The notes under the pieces: generated by a model | What the model was told of the DNA's origin: nothing | Seen by the model: only the letters and a program-made list of their open reading frames with translations | The model's database searches: none | In this document: positions 63,373 to 64,000 of the stretch, in pieces | Layout of the letters: each line of letters begins with the position of its first letter | Position numbering within the stretch: position 1 is the stretch's first letter | Assembly: GCA_963739625.1 (NCBI GenBank) | Contig: CAVUAU010000009.1 | Coordinates: 124,001-188,000 of the forward strand | Direction: 5' to 3' | DNA: 64,000 nucleotides | From: Salinimicrobium sp963739625 | Lineage (GTDB): Bacteria > Bacteroidota > Bacteroidia > Flavobacteriales > Flavobacteriaceae | Position numbers and translations under genes: made by a program

Positions 63373-64000
63373 CTACTTGATCCTTCTTCCAATAATATTG
63401 GTGCAAACAGTGGTGAAAACGATAATACTAATGGAACTCAACGGCATCAGGATCGCAGCGATGATTGGCGACAGCTGCCCTGTAACCGCGAAATAAAGGC
63501 CCACAAGGTTGTAAAGAAATGACAATAACATACTTATTTTTATCACCTTCATCCCCGATTTTGAAGCCTTGATGAACTTCAGCAGATCTCCAAACCTGGA
63601 GGCGTCAAGAATGGCATCACAGGCAGGTGAGAACACATTGACATTTTCAGAAATTGCAATTCCCACCTCGCTTTGCGCCAGGGCGCCCGCATCGTTGAGT
63701 CCGTCGCCCAGCATCATGGTCTTTTTACCCTGCTGCTGTAGCGACTTTATATAATTGAGCTTGTCCTCGGGCTTCTGGTTGAAAAGCATTTTAGTACCAT
63801 CCGGAAGCAGCTCCTGCAGCCGCTTCTTCTCTCCCGCGTTATCTCCCGAAAGAATCGAAAGTTGATACTCGGGGGCAAGTTCAGAAAACAGTTCTTCGGC
63901 ACCGGCTCTGTACTCGTTGTAAAAAATATAGCGCCCTTTGTAAGTGTTGTCTGTACTTATGTGCACCGACGTATTCAGTGAAGCAGGAAGGGCAGTGCCC
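63373..64000 (-). CDS. ccoI: Copper-type P1B ATPase, probably CcoI/FixI (5' end outside window)
   Basis: The C-terminal 209 or so residues of a heavy-metal P-type ATPase. The frame is open to the right edge (GTALPASLNTSV before the GTG at 63966). The hinge motif GDGLNDAGAL and two C-terminal helices are visible; the soft-metal CPx motif and phosphorylation site are outside. CcoI supplies copper for cbb3 assembly, and ccoS with the rest of the cco operon lies 6 kb away on the same strand, separated by the nirK block. Confidence 0.83.
   Translation of the reverse strand, partial: GTALPASLNTSVHISTDNTYKGRYIFYNEYRAGAEELFSELAPEYQLSILSGDNAGEKKRLQELLPDGTKMLFNQKPEDKLNYIKSLQQQGKKTMMLGDGLNDAGALAQSEVGIAISENVNVFSPACDAILDASRFGDLLKFIKASKSGMKVIKISMLLSFLYNLVGLYFAVTGQLSPIIAAILMPLSSISIIVFTTVCTNIIGRRIK

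Overview
The window is chromosomal DNA from a flavobacterium (Bacteroidota, probably Flavobacteriaceae). The evidence is PorT of the type IX secretion system, an O-mannosyltransferase-like DUF2723/GT117 protein, a fused CcoN-CcoO oxidase subunit, and promoters of the Bacteroidota type (TTG or TTTG, about 19 bases, then TAnnTTTG). No phage, plasmid, transposase, rRNA or CRISPR locus was seen.

Layout. 0-11 kb: sucA (5' end outside the window) and sucB, a small aspartic protease, tatD, an acyltransferase, asparaginase, tRNA-Ser, and an exbB-exbD-exbD-porT block. 11-23 kb: rpoN, asnS, an RND/MMPL exporter, frr-pyrH, small lipoproteins, and the ribosomal block rplM-rpsI-rpsB-tsf. 23-41 kb: an AI-2E family permease, polA, glycosylasparaginase, a phosphoesterase, a cysteine-less thioredoxin, a TetR-controlled nitroreductase/alcohol dehydrogenase pair, a CPBP protease, a kelch protein, a YegP-like protein, a polysaccharide deacetylase, the GT117 protein and tRNA-Gln. 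41-64 kb: a low-oxygen and nitrogen-oxide respiration region with an AsmA-like protein, hemN, truncated hemoglobin, a Crp/Fnr regulator, thioredoxin, CoA-transferase, YceI-porin-YceI, the cbb3 oxidase operon, nirK-nirV-sco, and the end of ccoI at the right edge.

The respiration region appears to be one regulon. Five promoters (hemN, small membrane protein plus hemoglobin, yceI-porin, cco operon, nirK operon) each carry a TGA-N6-TCA box exactly 23 bases upstream of the -7 element. A Crp/Fnr protein with an FNR-like recognition helix but no cysteine is encoded in the same region. The regulon joins heme synthesis, high-affinity oxygen respiration, nitrite reduction to NO, and NO or oxygen binding.

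Two further themes stand out. A dispersed palindrome (consensus CAAAAATGNCATTTTTG) recurs in intergenic DNA, mostly 3' of genes, and is packed with other hairpins in a repeat array at 61.8-63.35 kb. Six genes (rpoN, polA, an alcohol dehydrogenase, an AsmA-like gene, the hemoglobin, ccoH) are broken by eight single-base gains and no losses, which looks more like an insertion-biased sequencing error than decay.
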